A DNA stretch of 6,922 nt, taken from CAZUZS01 sp964624795 (GTDB lineage: Bacteria; Calditrichota; Calditrichia; RBG-13-44-9). The notes beneath the pieces were generated by a model. It was not told where the DNA came from and did no database searches. It worked only from the letters and a program-made list of their open reading frames with translations. This document shows positions 5,210 to 6,922 of this stretch, one piece after another; position 1 is the stretch's first letter; each line of letters starts with the position of its first letter. Made by a program: the position numbers and the translations under genes. The stretch covers positions 1 through 6,922 of the forward strand of contig CAZUZS010000138.1 in assembly GCA_964624795.1 (NCBI GenBank), in the 5' to 3' direction.

Positions 5210-6271
5210 ATGGCACTACAAAATCTGGGTTTCGATGAATGGTTTCAGGAAAAATTTTCCCAATTTCCGGAAGGTGAATTCAGTCCCGCCCGCGTAATTG
5301 CGGTAAATAAGAACAGCTACCTGATCGGCAACGGCGAAACGGAAATCTTCGCCGAGTTGACAGGCAAGTTCTTATTCGGTGCAGTTTCGGCACTGGACCT
5401 GCCGACGGTGGGGGACTGGGTGGCGGTCAAATATTTTGATGATGACACGTTTGCCGTTATCTACGATCTGCTTCCGCGCCGCTCGCTGCTTAAACGAAAA
5501 GATCCCGGCAAGATAGATTACCAGTTGATTGCCGCTAACGTGGACTTTGCTTTCATTGTGCAGTCGCTGGACGCCAATTTTAACCTGAACCGCCTGGAGC
5601 GCTACCTGGTGACTGTGAACGAAGGCGGCCTGCAGCCGGTTATTCTGCTGGGCAAATCCGACCTGGTAAGCGAGGAGAATCGAGTGGAAAAATTGGCCGG
5701 GGTCAGTATGCTGTACAAAGATTACCCGGCTATCTCGTTCAGCAATGTAACCGGCCAGGGAATCGATCTTATTTTAGAGCAGTTTGTTCCCGGCAAGTCG
5801 TATTGCCTGTTAGGCTCCTCCGGGGTGGGCAAAACCACCCTTTTGAACAGACTTGTCGGAGAGGATCGCTTTGTTGTAAAAGAGGTTCGCGAGAAAGACC
5901 GGCGCGGCCGTCATGCCACAACCCGCCGCCAGCTCATCCGGCTGGAGAACGGCAGCCTGATCATCGATACGCCGGGGATGCGGGAGCTGGGAAACATCGA
6001 TGTTGATGCCGGGCTGAGCGAAACTTTCGAAGATATTTATACTTATTCCCTGGCATGCCGCTTTAAGGATTGCACCCACACCCATGAAAAGGATTGTGCG
6101 GTTCTGGCTGCGGTGCGCAACGGCGACATCGATGAAAAGCGCTATGAGAATTATATGAAAATTCTGCGGGAATCCGATTACTACAGCCGCTCTTATGTTG
6201 AAAAACGCAAGCGCGATAAGGAATTCGGAAAGATGGTCAAGCGGATTATGAAAGATTATAAAAAGAAATGA
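5210..6271 (+). CDS. rsgA: Ribosome small subunit-dependent GTPase A (30S maturation factor)
   Basis: RsgA (YjeQ/EngC) is a cytoplasmic GTPase that binds the 30S subunit late in assembly, checks the decoding region and releases RbfA on GTP hydrolysis. Seen: an N-terminal OB-fold at about 22-90 and then the circularly permuted GTPase order that defines the family. G4 is GKSD (148-151), G5 lies near SFSNVTG (177-182), G1 is GSSGVGKT (202-209), G2 is near RHATT (234-238) and G3 is DTPG (253-256). A zinc knuckle follows with C283, C288, H290 and C296 (CRFKDCTHTHEKDC), and the basic tail ends in KDYKKK. At 353 residues it has normal family length; the FDEWFQEKF start is typical of the longer subfamily. 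The G4 motif is unusual: Gly replaces the normal Asn (NKxD). The start is fixed by AGAAGGA seven bases upstream. The next gene begins six bases after the stop, so co-transcription is likely. Confidence 0.96.
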   Translation: MALQNLGFDEWFQEKFSQFPEGEFSPARVIAVNKNSYLIGNGETEIFAELTGKFLFGAVSALDLPTVGDWVAVKYFDDDTFAVIYDLLPRRSLLKRKDPGKIDYQLIAANVDFAFIVQSLDANFNLNRLERYLVTVNEGGLQPVILLGKSDLVSEENRVEKLAGVSMLYKDYPAISFSNVTGQGIDLILEQFVPGKSYCLLGSSGVGKTTLLNRLVGEDRFVVKEVREKDRRGRHATTRRQLIRLENGSLIIDTPGMRELGNIDVDAGLSETFEDIYTYSLACRFKDCTHTHEKDCAVLAAVRNGDIDEKRYENYMKILRESDYYSRSYVEKRKRDKEFGKMVKRIMKDYKKK

Positions 6272-6277
6272 CGCCGG

Positions 6278-6922
6278 ATGATTGGCCGCGATTACATCAT
6301 GCGCATGGTGGAGCAGTTATCGCAGGTTCTGGTTCAAATCGCCTTTCAGAAGAAAAACAGGAATTTTGATGCGGCGCAAATTGAAACAAACACTGCGCTG
6401 AAAAGAATCACCGGTATTGAACCACAGATCATCAATTCGCTTTCGGCGGACGGGATTATTGCGCTGTTGAAAATTGGCGACCGCTTTGAGTGGGGCAGGG
6501 GATTTGTTATCGCCCGGCTGCTAAAGGAGCGCGCCGAAATCGGGGAGCTGCTGGAAGAGAAGCCGGAAGACTGTCGGGCGCTTTATCATAAATCGCTGCA
6601 TCTTTATCTGGAATCTGCTTTGGTGTCCGGTGATTTAGCGCCGGAAAATTATGCGGACGATGTGGACGAGCTCATTGGTAAGCTCGATTTGGATATGCTC
6701 CCGCCACCTCTGAAATTCAAATTATTCCGCTATTACGAACGACAGGGCAGATATGCCGAAGCGGAAAACCTGCTGTTCGATCTGGTTTATTCCGGTTACC
6801 CGGAAATCAAAACCGCAGGAATTGCTTTTTATCACCGCCTTTTGAAAAAGAGCGACAGCGAGTTGGATAAAGGCAATTTACCGCGGGACGAGCTAGAAGC
6901 GGGTTTGCGGGAGATCGAAAAT
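6278..6922 (+). CDS. DUF6483-like alpha-helical/TPR-like protein, 3' end beyond the window
   Basis: An open frame of 215 codons runs from ATG 6278 to the last base with no stop. Seen: the N-terminus GRDYIMRMVEQLSQVL is amphipathic and helical. Further helices include FDAAQIETNTALKRI, SLSADGIIALL and FVIARLLKERAEIGELLEE, then TPR-like helical pairs at about 97-120 (CRALYHKSLHLYLESAL) and 147-171 (KLFRYYERQGRYAEAENLLF). From memory this order (DYIMR start, NSLS..., FRYYE..GRY..AENLLF) matches the uncharacterised DUF6483 family. There is no signal peptide or membrane segment, so it is probably cytoplasmic, with a protein-protein interaction role inferred only from the helical repeats. It begins six bases after the rsgA stop without a clear ribosome site, suggesting translational coupling. 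Later ATGs at codons 8 and 10 are possible starts, but the GRDY segment before them is family-like. Confidence 0.75.
   Translation, partial: MIGRDYIMRMVEQLSQVLVQIAFQKKNRNFDAAQIETNTALKRITGIEPQIINSLSADGIIALLKIGDRFEWGRGFVIARLLKERAEIGELLEEKPEDCRALYHKSLHLYLESALVSGDLAPENYADDVDELIGKLDLDMLPPPLKFKLFRYYERQGRYAEAENLLFDLVYSGYPEIKTAGIAFYHRLLKKSDSELDKGNLPRDELEAGLREIEN

Overview
The window (6,922 bases, including one 100-N assembly gap) looks like chromosomal DNA of an environmental Gram-negative bacterium of the Fibrobacterota-Chlorobiota-Bacteroidota (FCB) group, probably a Calditrichota, Ignavibacteriota or KSB1-type lineage. The main evidence is two secreted proteins ending in the NYPNPFNP...GLY/G-rich...K(K/M)-LLLK type of C-terminal sorting domain used by type IX secretion (T9SS). 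Outer-membrane beta-barrel proteins also point that way. Taxonomy is inferred; no rRNA or tRNA gene is present to settle it. The gap indicates a draft or metagenome-assembled contig.

Layout. Left edge: a strong GC-rich hairpin (9-27) lies beyond the 3' end of a leftward gene for a 242-aa outer-membrane beta-barrel protein (92-820). A 255-base divergent intergenic region separates it from a rightward 295-aa secreted protein with fibronectin-III-like, cadherin/Ig-like and T9SS sorting domains (1076-1963). A 426-base intergenic stretch follows, with two terminator-like hairpins (1975-2016 and 2105-2152) and a 5' leader inverted repeat (2315-2347). Next is a 587-aa secreted protein (2390-4153) made of seven 52-53-residue repeats, read here as a seven-bladed beta-propeller, then an ASH/Ig-like domain and a T9SS sorting domain. 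A 274-base gene-free stretch runs into the gap (4428-4527). Right of the gap is the 3' part of a membrane-barrel gene, weakly reminiscent of the PorV/PorQ class (4528-5098). After a weak terminator comes rsgA, the circularly permuted GTPase of 30S ribosome maturation (5210-6271). Six bases later an uncharacterised alpha-helical, TPR-like gene resembling DUF6483 begins and runs off the right edge (6278-6922).

How the genes fit together. The left two thirds is a cell-envelope neighbourhood: two putative T9SS cargo proteins plus two outer-membrane barrels. There is no operon linking them; each has its own leader and some have their own terminator. The right third is a housekeeping unit, rsgA plus a closely spaced downstream gene. 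I did not find a CRISPR array, transposase, phage gene, toxin-antitoxin or defence module. The points most worth a second look are the seven-repeat propeller cargo, the structured intergenic RNA candidate at about 2080-2152, the unusual GKSD guanine-specificity motif of RsgA, and the gene interrupted by the gap.
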